This document shows positions 24,000 through 30,538 of a stretch of DNA of 35,985 nt, in pieces (the stretch's first letter is position 1; every line of letters starts with the position of its first letter). Under the pieces are notes generated by a model. That model had not been told where the DNA came from, did not search any database, and worked only from the letters and a program-made list of their open reading frames with translations. Location of the stretch: assembly GCF_011044995.1 (NCBI RefSeq), contig NZ_JAAKZW010000056.1, forward strand, positions 1 to 35,985, read 5' to 3'. The stretch comes from Streptomyces mesophilus. Its GTDB lineage: Bacteria; Actinomycetota; Actinomycetes; Streptomycetales; Streptomycetaceae. The translations under genes and the position numbers were made by a program.

Positions 24000-24082
24000 C
24001 ACGCATCGCCTGACGCGCATCGCCTGACACATCCCCCGACGCACATCGCCTGGCACATCGTCCGACACACAAGTCGCCTGAA
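23991..24082 (+). repeat. Decamer array after the TetR stop codon
   Basis: Variants of ATCGCCTGAC start at 23991, 24005, 24019, 24031, 24045, 24057 and about 24073, at 12-16 base spacing. The first copy contains the TetR stop codon. The array encodes nothing I can support. Confidence 0.65.
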
Positions 24083-24127
24083 CCACCTCGCCGTTGGAGC
24101 CTGAATCACCGCCCGCAAACAAGTAGC

Positions 24128-24152
24128 ACGATCGGTCGTTTAGTTTTATGGT
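24128..24152 (+). promoter_or_regulatory. TetR-type operator next to a leaderless-type promoter
   Basis: ACGATCGGTCGT (24128-24139) is a near-perfect palindrome (arms ACGA/TCGT) of the kind bound by TetR proteins. Eight bases later TATGGT (24147-24152) matches TANNNT and lies six bases before the ATG at 24159. Binding here would block the promoter of the downstream pair. An alternative -10 is TAGTTT (24141-24146). Confidence 0.55.
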
Positions 24153-24158
24153 AAGGGC

Positions 24159-24593
24159 ATGGCCACTCGACTCCTGCGCAGCCGCTGGCAATCCGGCCCC
24201 GTACCGCTCTCGCTCTGCGGAGCCCACATCAGCCTCACCGACTTCACCGCCACGACCCATCCGCAGGCCGCCGTCGTCGCCCTCGCGGGCCTGCGCCTGC
24301 GCCGCACCTGGCCCAGGACTCCGGGCGCCCTCGGCATGTGGCTCTGGGCCGATGTCCCGGGCCGGCGCTCCGGCGCTGTATCGGTATGGCGCGACGAGGT
24401 CGCCCTCAAGGAGTTCGTGGGCCGGCCCGACCACCTCGGGATCGTCCGGGCCCACCGAGGGCGCGGGGCGCTGCGCGCCACCGCCTGGCGGGTCGAGGAC
24501 TTCGAACCGGACGCGGTCTGGGACCGGGCCCGCGCCCTGCTCACCGGCACAACTCCCTGGCCCCACAGGCCCGTTCACCTGGAGGACGCGTGA
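24159..24593 (+). CDS. Conserved protein, possible dimeric alpha+beta barrel monooxygenase-like
   Basis: This 144-residue protein is not confidently recognised. The pattern of a first strand with LSLCGAHISLTDF, then ALGMWLWADVP, then SVWRDEVALKEFVGRPDHLGIVRAHRGRGALRATAW, resembles small ferredoxin-like barrels such as DUF3291, antibiotic-biosynthesis monooxygenases and spheroidene-monooxygenase relatives. His in GRPDHLGIVRAH could be a ligand. The next gene begins at its stop (GTGA overlap), so the two are coupled. The upstream palindrome suggests TetR control. Confidence 0.6.
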   Translation: MATRLLRSRWQSGPVPLSLCGAHISLTDFTATTHPQAAVVALAGLRLRRTWPRTPGALGMWLWADVPGRRSGAVSVWRDEVALKEFVGRPDHLGIVRAHRGRGALRATAWRVEDFEPDAVWDRARALLTGTTPWPHRPVHLEDA

Positions 24594-25198
24594 CGACCAA
24601 CTATGTAGAGCTCGACCGTATCGCCACGAACGAAACGCTGCGCCTGGTCCGCGGCGCCGACGACAAGGACTGGGACCGTCCCACTCCGTGCGCCGAGTGG
24701 ACCCTCTTCGACCTGGTCGCCCACATGACGGCGCTGAACCACGGCTTCGCGGCCGCCGCACGCGGCGAGGGCGGACTGCCCGCGCACTGGCGGACGCCGG
24801 AGGACTTCGGCGCGGATCCCGTCGCCGCGTACGGCGCCTCGGTGGCGGCGCTCCTCGTGCCGTTCGCCGAACACGGCGGTACGGAGCGGGAGTTCGTGCT
24901 GCCGCAGCTGGGCGGCGCCTTCCCCGGCCGGGTGGCCGTCTCCTTCCATCTGCTGGACGTCGCGGTCCACGCGTGGGACCTGGCGGTCACGCTCGGCACC
25001 ACGCCTCAACTGCCGCCCGCCGTAAGGGATACGGTCCTGCGGAGCGCCCGCCGGATCCCGGCCGAGGGACGGGCGCCGTTCTTCGGGCCCCCGGTGCCAC
25101 CCGAGCCGGACGCCGACCCCCTCACCGCGGCCCTGAAACTGCTCGGCCGCGACCCCCACTGGTCACCGGACGACCAGGAAGCGCCACGGTCCCTCTGA
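24590..25198 (+). CDS. TIGR03086 / mycothiol-dependent-isomerase-like (DinB-fold) protein
   Basis: This 202-residue protein belongs to the DinB-like, mycothiol-dependent maleylpyruvate isomerase N-domain group. Visible are the RPTPCAEWTLFDLVAHMTALNHG segment and, later, SFHLLDVAVHAWDLA, which together supply the three-His metal site of the family. Members may use mycothiol to handle electrophiles. GTG at 24590 overlaps the previous gene's TGA, with GGAGGAC upstream; the longer open frame is a shadow of the preceding gene. It is probably a TetR-controlled detoxification partner of that neighbour. Confidence 0.85.
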   Translation: MTTNYVELDRIATNETLRLVRGADDKDWDRPTPCAEWTLFDLVAHMTALNHGFAAAARGEGGLPAHWRTPEDFGADPVAAYGASVAALLVPFAEHGGTEREFVLPQLGGAFPGRVAVSFHLLDVAVHAWDLAVTLGTTPQLPPAVRDTVLRSARRIPAEGRAPFFGPPVPPEPDADPLTAALKLLGRDPHWSPDDQEAPRSL

Positions 25199-25231
25199 AC
25201 ACAACACCCCGGCATTGCGTATCTCTCAATA

Positions 25232-25266
25232 CCGCCAAGTAGGTTGAACGGCCGGTCAGTTGGCGG
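25232..25266. promoter_or_regulatory. Inverted repeat upstream of the DUF4142 gene
   Basis: CCGCCAA (25232-25238) and TTGGCGG (25260-25266) form a 7-bp inverted repeat around 21 bases. The centre contains GGCCGGTC. A regulator site is possible; no promoter is clear. Confidence 0.35.
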
Positions 25267-25307
25267 TTGGTTCGTGCGGGAACGGCGCACTATCCCGGGA
25301 GGCACCC

Positions 25308-26078
25308 TTGCTGCGGCGCGTCAATGGAACGGCCCTCATCATCGCGGCACTCGTGGCGACGCTCGGCGCGCTCGCCTTTCCGGTCTGGTCGTACGCCGAC
25401 CGCTCGGGCACCGGGCAGGCCAATGTCGACGCCGGCACGGTCTCCACGCAGTGGGGGCCGCTGACCGCGACCGACCGCGACTTCATAGTGAAGGTCCGGC
25501 TGGCAGGGTTATGGGAACTGCCCGCCGGACAGCAGGCGATCGAGCGCGCACCCACCGCGTCGATCAAGGAGTGCGGCGACCATCTCGTGGTCGGCCACAC
25601 CGATCTCGACCGGCGGGTGCGCTCGGTCGCCGCTCAGCTCAACATCGAGCTGCCCAATCAGCCCAACGACCAGCAGCAGGGCTGGCTGAACGAGCTGACG
25701 GACGCCCAAGGCGTGGAGTACGAAAGGAAGTTCGCGAACCTGCTGCGCAATGCGCACGGCAAGGTGTTCGCGCTGATCGCCGAGGTGCGGCACACCACCC
25801 GCAACACCCTCGTCCGCCAGCTCGCGACCGACGCCAACCAGACCGTGCTCGACCACATCACCATGCTGGAGCGCACCGGACGCGTCGACTTCGACGGGAT
25901 CGCCGACGAGGCCGCCGGCAAGCTCACCGCGAGCCCGACCGGTCCCCCGCCGCCCTCGAACCCGGTGCCCTCGGCGCCCCCGGTCTCCCCCACCGCCGAC
26001 GACAAGTCCTTCACGTCCCGGCCGTCCGCGCCCGGCCCGTCCGACATCAACACCTCGCGTCCGGAGCCGGAGGACTGA
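25308..26078 (+). CDS. Membrane-anchored DUF4142 protein
   Basis: This 256-residue protein starts with a hydrophobic segment (about residues 5-24), which is a signal anchor or signal peptide. It continues into a four-helix DUF4142 domain (about 45-205): DRDFIVKVRLAGLWELPAGQQAIERA, VVGHTDLDRRVRSVAAQLNI, and EVRHTTRNTLVRQLATDANQTVLDHITMLERTG. The family is ferritin-like and uncharacterised, often extracytoplasmic. The last 50 residues are a Pro/Ser-rich tail. TTG at 25308 is chosen because GGGAGG lies 6 bases upstream and the signal starts there. An earlier TTG at 25260 would put polar residues before the signal. Confidence 0.82.
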   Translation: MLRRVNGTALIIAALVATLGALAFPVWSYADRSGTGQANVDAGTVSTQWGPLTATDRDFIVKVRLAGLWELPAGQQAIERAPTASIKECGDHLVVGHTDLDRRVRSVAAQLNIELPNQPNDQQQGWLNELTDAQGVEYERKFANLLRNAHGKVFALIAEVRHTTRNTLVRQLATDANQTVLDHITMLERTGRVDFDGIADEAAGKLTASPTGPPPPSNPVPSAPPVSPTADDKSFTSRPSAPGPSDINTSRPEPED

Positions 26079-26098
26079 CCAGGCACTTTCCGCGTGAT

Positions 26099-26135
26099 CC
26101 GACCGGGTGATCCCGTCGAGACCCGACCGGGTGAT
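26099..26135. repeat. 13-base direct repeats upstream of the MNIO gene
   Basis: CCGACCGGGTGAT occurs at 26099-26111 and 26123-26135, 24 bases apart, 150-185 bases before the MNIO start. About ten bases further on, GAAACC (26146-26151) is followed after 17 bases by CGTC (26169-26172), loosely like an ECF sigma-factor promoter. Both are candidate control elements. Confidence 0.4.
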
Positions 26136-26282
26136 TGCGGCGCCCGAAACCTCAAATCAACCTCTGAACGTCCCCTGAAGTGGATTCACCGCCGCGCGCC
26201 GGGGCCATGACACCTGCACACAGCACAGCGTCGTGCTCCAGGAACGGACAGGTGCGAGCCGCAGGAGCAAGGGGGGCGACAG

Positions 26283-27593
26283 ATGAAGCAACGTCCACAG
26301 TTGGGTACGGGGATCGGCTGGCGACCGGAGATCGCGGAGGGCATCGACCGGATGCCGGGGATCGACTGGGTGGAAGTGGTGGCGGAGAACATCTGCCCCG
26401 GCCACCTCCCCGAGCCCCTCACGCGGCTGCGCGAGCGCGGCGTGACCGTGATTCCGCACGGCGTCTCGCTCGGCCTCGGGGGCGCCGAGCGGCCCGACGC
26501 CGGCAAGCTCACCGCGCTCGCCGAACGGGCCGAGGCCCTGGGCGCACCGCTGGTCACCGAGCACATCGCGTTCGTACGGGCCGGGGGCGCGCGGACCGCG
26601 TCCGCGGCCCTGGAGGCCGGGCACCTGCTGCCGGTGCCGCGGACGTGGGACGCCCTCGAAGTCCTCTGCGAGAACGTACGGATCGCGCAGGACGCCCTGC
26701 CGGTGCCCCTCGCCGTGGAGAACATCGCCGCGCTCGTGGCCTGGCCCGGCGAGGAGCTCACCGAGGGACAGTTCCTGACCGAGCTGGTGGAGCGCACCGG
26801 CGTACGGCTGCTCATCGATGTCGCCAATCTGCACACCAATCACGTCAACCGCGGCGAGGACCCGGCCAAGGCCCTGTCCGAGCTGCCGGTCGAGGCCATC
26901 GCGTACGTCCATGTCGCGGGCGGCTACGAGCGGGACGGCGTGTGGCACGACAGCCACGCGCACCCGGTGCCGCGGCCGGTGCTCGACATCCTGGCCGACC
27001 TGGCCTCGCGGATCACTCCGCCCGGTGTGCTCCTGGAGCGCGACGAGCACTTCCCCGAGCCCGCGGAGCTGGAGCGCGAACTCGACACCATCCGCGAGAC
27101 GCTCCGGGTCAACCGCCCGGCCGCACCCGTCACCTCACAGCCGCCGCGGCCCGCCGCACCGACCGGCGCGTCCACCGAACCGGCCCGCGACCGCCTCGCC
27201 CTCGCGCAGGCCTCGCTGCTCTCGGCGCTGGTGGCGGGGACGCCGGCGCCCGAGGGCTTCGACCGGCAACGGCTCGCCGTGCAGAGCCGGGCCCTGATCG
27301 GCAAGCGCGCGGACGTGGTCGCGAAGGTGGCGCCCGAACTGCCCGTGATCCTCGGCGCGTCGTACCGGCCGGCCTTCTTCTCGTACGCGCAAAGGCGGCC
27401 CATGACGAACGGCTACCGCCATGACGCCCTCGACTTCACCGAGCAGCTGCTCGGAGCAGGGAAGCCCGAAGACCCGCAGGTCCGGCGGGAGTTGACCGAC
27501 TGGTGGCTGGACCGCGTGGGACCGAAGCCGCTGTCGCAGCGGCCGGTGGCACGGATCGCACGACGCGTACGACTGGCACTGGGAAGGGACTGA
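26283..27593 (+). CDS. DUF692 (MNIO) iron-dependent oxidative enzyme with fused C-terminal partner-like domain
   Basis: This 436-residue cytoplasmic protein has a TIM-barrel DUF692 domain at about residues 5-275. MNIO enzymes (MbnB, TglH, BufB) use a multinuclear non-heme iron site to modify cysteines of ribosomal peptides. Candidate metal ligands are all visible: H59 (IPHG), E93/H94 (TEHIAF), E146/N147 (VENIAA), D179/N182/H184/H187 (DVANLHTNH), H210, D223-H225-H227 (DSHAHP), and E252/H256. A Pro/Ala linker (about 279-299) joins an all-helical C-terminal domain (about 300-436) with GFDRQRLAVQSRALIGKRADV, reminiscent of DUF2063-type partner proteins. ATG follows AAGGGGGG. The gene lies 4 bases before a Cys-tailed membrane protein, its likely substrate. 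Confidence 0.88.
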   Translation: MKQRPQLGTGIGWRPEIAEGIDRMPGIDWVEVVAENICPGHLPEPLTRLRERGVTVIPHGVSLGLGGAERPDAGKLTALAERAEALGAPLVTEHIAFVRAGGARTASAALEAGHLLPVPRTWDALEVLCENVRIAQDALPVPLAVENIAALVAWPGEELTEGQFLTELVERTGVRLLIDVANLHTNHVNRGEDPAKALSELPVEAIAYVHVAGGYERDGVWHDSHAHPVPRPVLDILADLASRITPPGVLLERDEHFPEPAELERELDTIRETLRVNRPAAPVTSQPPRPAAPTGASTEPARDRLALAQASLLSALVAGTPAPEGFDRQRLAVQSRALIGKRADVVAKVAPELPVILGASYRPAFFSYAQRRPMTNGYRHDALDFTEQLLGAGKPEDPQVRRELTDWWLDRVGPKPLSQRPVARIARRVRLALGRD

Positions 27594-27597
27594 TCGC

Positions 27598-28578
27598 ATG
27601 GAGATCTTCGCGTACATCATGGCCATGGCGGTGGGTCTGCCCAGCCTGGTCTGCCTCGTCCGCCGGGTCGCCGACCGCCCCGCGCCGACACCGGCCGCGC
27701 AGGTGAACGACGTGTACGAGGCCGCGTTCCTGACCGCGGGACCGGGCCGTGTCGCGGACATGGTGCTCGCCGGCCTGGCCGCCGAGGGGCGGATCGAGAT
27801 CCGCGAACCGGGCATCGTGGCGGTACGGGAGTTCGCACCGCGCGACCGGGTCGAAGCGGCCTTCCTCGACGCGTTCCGTACCGCGTCGACCAGCTCGCTG
27901 TACTGGCTGCGGGTCGCCCTGATGCGCAGCGACGCCGTGCAGGCGACCGGCGACTCTCTCGCCGGCCGCGGTCTGACGCTGCGGCCGGACGACCCGAAGC
28001 CGCCGTCGCGGCGCGCACCGGTGCTTTCCGTGATCGGTCTGCTGCTGTGCGTCTGGGCGCTGTTCGTGCCGGTCGCGTCCATCGTGCTCGCGGTCTTCGG
28101 CCTGATCGGCCTCCTCCTGGTCGTCGCCCGGCCGCGCAAGCGGGTCACCCCCGCGGGGCGGGCCGCCCTGGCCGCGTACCGCCGCGCGTACGAGACCTCC
28201 TCCGACCTGAGGATCCAGATCGCCCTGCACGGACTGTCCCGTATCCCGGACCGCGAACTGTTCGTGCTGCTCAGCAGCTCCGCGCGGCCGGGTGCGCGCT
28301 ACCAGAGCGCGGCGCCGCCCGCGTACACGGACTCGGGCGCGGGCCTTGCGGTCGCGGTGGTCTGGTGCGGCGGCGGTTCCGGGCACGCGGCCTGCGGCGG
28401 CTCGTCCTGCGGCAGCTCCGGGGACTCCGGGTGGTCGACGGGCGGAGGCTCGGGCTGCGGATCTTCCGGCGGGTCGAGCTGCGGATCGTCGTCCGGCGGC
28501 TCGAACTGCGGGTCGTCGTCCGGCGGGTCCTCCTGCGGCGGCGGGGGCGGCGGCTCGAGCTGCGGCAGCTCCTCGTAA
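27598..28578 (+). CDS. TIGR04222-type membrane protein with a Cys-Gly-rich C-terminal tail
   Basis: This 326-residue protein has a membrane helix at about residues 3-21. The conserved VYEAAFLTAGPGRVADMVLAGLAAEGRI segment (about 39-66) is typical of the TIGR04222 domain. Two more helices follow (about 142-158 and 160-177). Basic residues after helices one and three (RR at 22-23, RPRKR at 178-182) place the C-terminus in the cytoplasm. The tail from residue 257 is Gly/Ser with Cys at 257, 266, 271, 287, 295, 304, 313 and 322. Each Cys is followed by Gly, and the last four are exactly nine residues apart. The GAAGGGA ribosome site overlaps the end of the MNIO gene. The tail is a plausible target for the upstream enzyme. 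Function is unknown. Confidence 0.85.
   Translation: MEIFAYIMAMAVGLPSLVCLVRRVADRPAPTPAAQVNDVYEAAFLTAGPGRVADMVLAGLAAEGRIEIREPGIVAVREFAPRDRVEAAFLDAFRTASTSSLYWLRVALMRSDAVQATGDSLAGRGLTLRPDDPKPPSRRAPVLSVIGLLLCVWALFVPVASIVLAVFGLIGLLLVVARPRKRVTPAGRAALAAYRRAYETSSDLRIQIALHGLSRIPDRELFVLLSSSARPGARYQSAAPPAYTDSGAGLAVAVVWCGGGSGHAACGGSSCGSSGDSGWSTGGGSGCGSSGGSSCGSSSGGSNCGSSSGGSSCGGGGGGSSCGSSS
28366..28575 (+). repeat. Cys-Gly-Ser tail repeat (27-base period in its last part)
   Basis: The DNA encoding the tail repeats units around TGCGGATCGTCGTCCGGCGG with a 27-base period over about 28480-28563. Eight TGC codons occur, all followed by a Gly codon. The frame is preserved throughout. Confidence 0.75.
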
Positions 28579-28614
28579 GCGCGCGGGTCCTCGTCTGCGC
28601 GAGTCCTCGTCGGC

Positions 28615-28653
28615 CCGTCGGCTTCGAGTGCGCACTCCACCCGAAGCCGACGG
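28615..28653 (+). terminator. Terminator after the Cys-tail gene
   Basis: CCGTCGGCTTCG (28615-28626) pairs perfectly over 12 bp with CGAAGCCGACGG (28642-28653). The 15-base loop contains the palindrome AGTGCGCACT. It separates the MNIO pair from the second TIGR04222-type gene. Confidence 0.8.
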
Positions 28654-28665
28654 ATACTGGGATGT

Positions 28666-28679
28666 AGCGGTACACCGCT
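28666..28679. promoter_or_regulatory. Palindrome upstream of the second TIGR04222-type gene
   Basis: AGCGGT-AC-ACCGCT is a perfect 6-bp inverted repeat just after the terminator. About 30 bases later CATAATG with TTTACG upstream could be a weak promoter for the gene at 28761. The remainder of the 182-base gap (28579-28760) holds no gene. Confidence 0.35.
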
Positions 28680-28760
28680 TGGTCACATTTACGTCACTCG
28701 CTGTCCGCATAATGAACAACCCATGGCGCGCAGCCAGTTGCGTCCCATAGAAACACCGCC

Positions 28761-29516
28761 ATGTTCTGGGTCCCCTTCCTCCTCCTCGCCTGGGCCTTGG
28801 CAGGCATCACCTGCATCAGGCTCTGCCTCGTCGCGAGCCACGGCGCCGGCCGGCCCGGCCGGCCGCGCCCCGATGCCGAGCTGAGCATCTACGAGGCCGC
28901 CTTCCTCTCCGGCGGCCCCGACCGCGTGGCCGCCCTGGCAATGATCGCGATGGCCCGCCAGCGCCGGCTGCTGCTCGCGCACACGGGCTGGGCCACCGTC
29001 GTGGACCCGAACGGCAAGGACGACCTGGAGCGTTCGGTGCTCGGCGCGATCGGGCCCGCGGGACAGTCGCCGATAGCCCCGGTACGGCACCGCACGGCCG
29101 GCGACGAAGCGGTACGCCGGCTCGCCGAGCGCCTCACGTCCGCCGGACTCGCCGTACCGGACACGGCGCGCGGCGGCATCGAGGCCGCGGTGCGCCAGGT
29201 GCAGGCCGCCGCGCTCGCGGTCGTCGCGCTCGGCGCCCTGTCGCTCCTGATGTGGCCCGATCACGAGGGCAGCATGGGCCCGTTGGTGGCCTGGTTCCTG
29301 CTCCCCCTGATCCTGACCCTCGGCTGTCTGGCGATAGCCCGCTTCGAGGTCCACCCGTACACCCGCTGGGCTTCGTCCGAGGGCCAGCAGCTGCTCGGCA
29401 TGCTGGAAACCGACCGCCCCGACGACGAACGCGGCTTCCTCACGGCGGTCGCGGTCCGTGGCCCGCGCGCCGTGACGGACCCCGCGCTGCGGGCCGCGTT
29501 CGGCGACGGCCGATGA
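28761..29516 (+). CDS. Second TIGR04222-type membrane protein, without a Cys tail
   Basis: This 251-residue protein is a paralogue-like neighbour of the Cys-tail protein. It has a first helix (about 3-24), the matching segment IYEAAFLSGGPDRVAALAMIAMARQRRL (about 43-70), and two further helices (about 147-165 and 172-193). It ends in a short polar region instead of a Gly/Cys tail. It may partner the tailed protein in the membrane. ATG at 28761 has no good ribosome site, so the exact start is less sure. It is probably transcribed separately, beyond a terminator. Function is unknown. Confidence 0.78.
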   Translation: MFWVPFLLLAWALAGITCIRLCLVASHGAGRPGRPRPDAELSIYEAAFLSGGPDRVAALAMIAMARQRRLLLAHTGWATVVDPNGKDDLERSVLGAIGPAGQSPIAPVRHRTAGDEAVRRLAERLTSAGLAVPDTARGGIEAAVRQVQAAALAVVALGALSLLMWPDHEGSMGPLVAWFLLPLILTLGCLAIARFEVHPYTRWASSEGQQLLGMLETDRPDDERGFLTAVAVRGPRAVTDPALRAAFGDGR

Positions 29517-29558
29517 GCTGACGGCCGAAGGGGGTTTCCCTTCCCCGCCCCCATGAGG

Positions 29559-29577
29559 TTAGGTTAGGCATGCCTAA
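29559..29577 (+). promoter_or_regulatory. Iron box (DmdR1/IdeR operator)
   Basis: TTAGGTTAGGCATGCCTAA matches the known 19-base actinobacterial iron box closely. It overlaps a TAGGTT -10-like hexamer (29560-29565) and lies about 50 bases before the start of the DUF2470 gene. The expected effect is repression when iron is plentiful. Confidence 0.88.
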
Positions 29578-29629
29578 GTCGCCAGGGACTGTGACGTGGG
29601 CGTCTCCACCTGCCTCCGGGAGAACATCC

Positions 29630-30367
29630 ATGCCCCTTTTCCGCGCCCGCTCGCCGCAGTCGGACCCCGCCGAGCGCGTACGCCCCCTCGAACCGACCCC
29701 GGCCGAGCGCGTCCGCACCCTCCTCGCCACCGCCCAATCCATGTCCGTGGTCACGGACGGCGGTTCGCAAGAGGTGCACCACCTCGACGGCGTGGACGCC
29801 AAGGGCCATGTCCACCTGCACGACCCCGCGGAGGCGGCCCTGCACCCCGAGGCCCAACGCACCCCGGTGCGCCTGGAGTTCACCGACATCGCGCCCACGG
29901 CGGTCCGCGCCCGGCTGCGCGCCCGCCTGACCGTGACGGGAATCCTGGAAGCGCCCTACGCCTCGCATTCCGCGGAGAGCTTCTGCATGGAGTACGGCCA
30001 GGCGCTGCTCGAGACGCCCCAGGGGCGCAGTTTCGTCACGCTTCAGGAGCTCCACGCATGCGAGGTGGATCCGCTCGCCACCTGCGAGGCGGGCATGCTC
30101 ACCCATCTCGTCGACGGCCACAGCGAGCTCGTCCCGCTGCTCCTGCGTCTCGTACGGCCGCACCCCAAGCCCGGCGTGCAGCGGGTGCTTCCGCTCGCCC
30201 TCGACCGCTACGGCATGACGCTCCGCCTGGAGTACGCGCGCACCCACACCGACGTACGGCTGCCGTTCCCCACCCCCGTCGACCACCCCGATCAGGTGCG
30301 GTCGCAGATCCACGCGCTCCTGGCGGCGGCCCGCCGCGCCTCGCACCGCAGCGGGCTGCCCGCCTGA
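29630..30367 (+). CDS. DUF2470 / HugZ-like heme-associated protein, iron-regulated
   Basis: This 245-residue cytoplasmic protein has a split-barrel, pyridoxamine-oxidase-like N-terminal part (LLATAQSMSVVTDG, then VHLHDPAEAALHPEAQRTPVRLEFTDIAPTAVRARLRARLTVTG). Its C-terminal DUF2470 domain has FVTLQELHACEVDPLATCEAGMLTHLVDGHSELV. Relatives include HugZ-type heme oxygenases that help release iron from heme. ATG at 29630 is chosen because GGGAG precedes it; an earlier ATG lies inside the iron box. Iron-box control and the heme genes downstream agree with a role in heme iron use, but heme cleavage is not proven. Confidence 0.8.
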   Translation: MPLFRARSPQSDPAERVRPLEPTPAERVRTLLATAQSMSVVTDGGSQEVHHLDGVDAKGHVHLHDPAEAALHPEAQRTPVRLEFTDIAPTAVRARLRARLTVTGILEAPYASHSAESFCMEYGQALLETPQGRSFVTLQELHACEVDPLATCEAGMLTHLVDGHSELVPLLLRLVRPHPKPGVQRVLPLALDRYGMTLRLEYARTHTDVRLPFPTPVDHPDQVRSQIHALLAAARRASHRSGLPA

Positions 30368-30477
30368 GCGTCGGCGGCCGTCGCTCCACCCCGTCGCGCA
30401 ACGGGGTTGTTGCCACGACACCGCCGCCCCCGGTGCTGGACTTCACCAACTCACCGCCGAAGTATCCCTTTTGTTCC

Positions 30478-30508
30478 GCGGGCAGCCGTCCCCGAGCCGG
30501 CTGCCCGC
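30478..30508 (+). terminator. Hairpin between the DUF2470 gene and the hydrolase gene
   Basis: GCGGGCAGCC (30478-30487) pairs perfectly over 10 bp with GGCTGCCCGC (30499-30508) around an 11-base loop. It lies 110 bases after one gene and 30 bases before the next, so it could be a terminator or part of the hydrolase leader. Confidence 0.5.
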
Positions 30509-30538
30509 ACGCAACACTCGAAGGGATCCCGCAGCGCG

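Noticed and set aside
28366..28575. Cys/Gly/Ser tail as a frameshift or sequencing artefact
   Set aside because: The frame stays open with normal codon bias, the Cys spacing is regular, and the TIGR04222 group is known to be followed by low-complexity tails.
29570..29629. ATG at 29570 as the start of the DUF2470 protein
   Set aside because: It lies inside the iron box and adds 20 residues with no ribosome site. ATG 29630 has GGGAG upstream and gives the family N-terminus.
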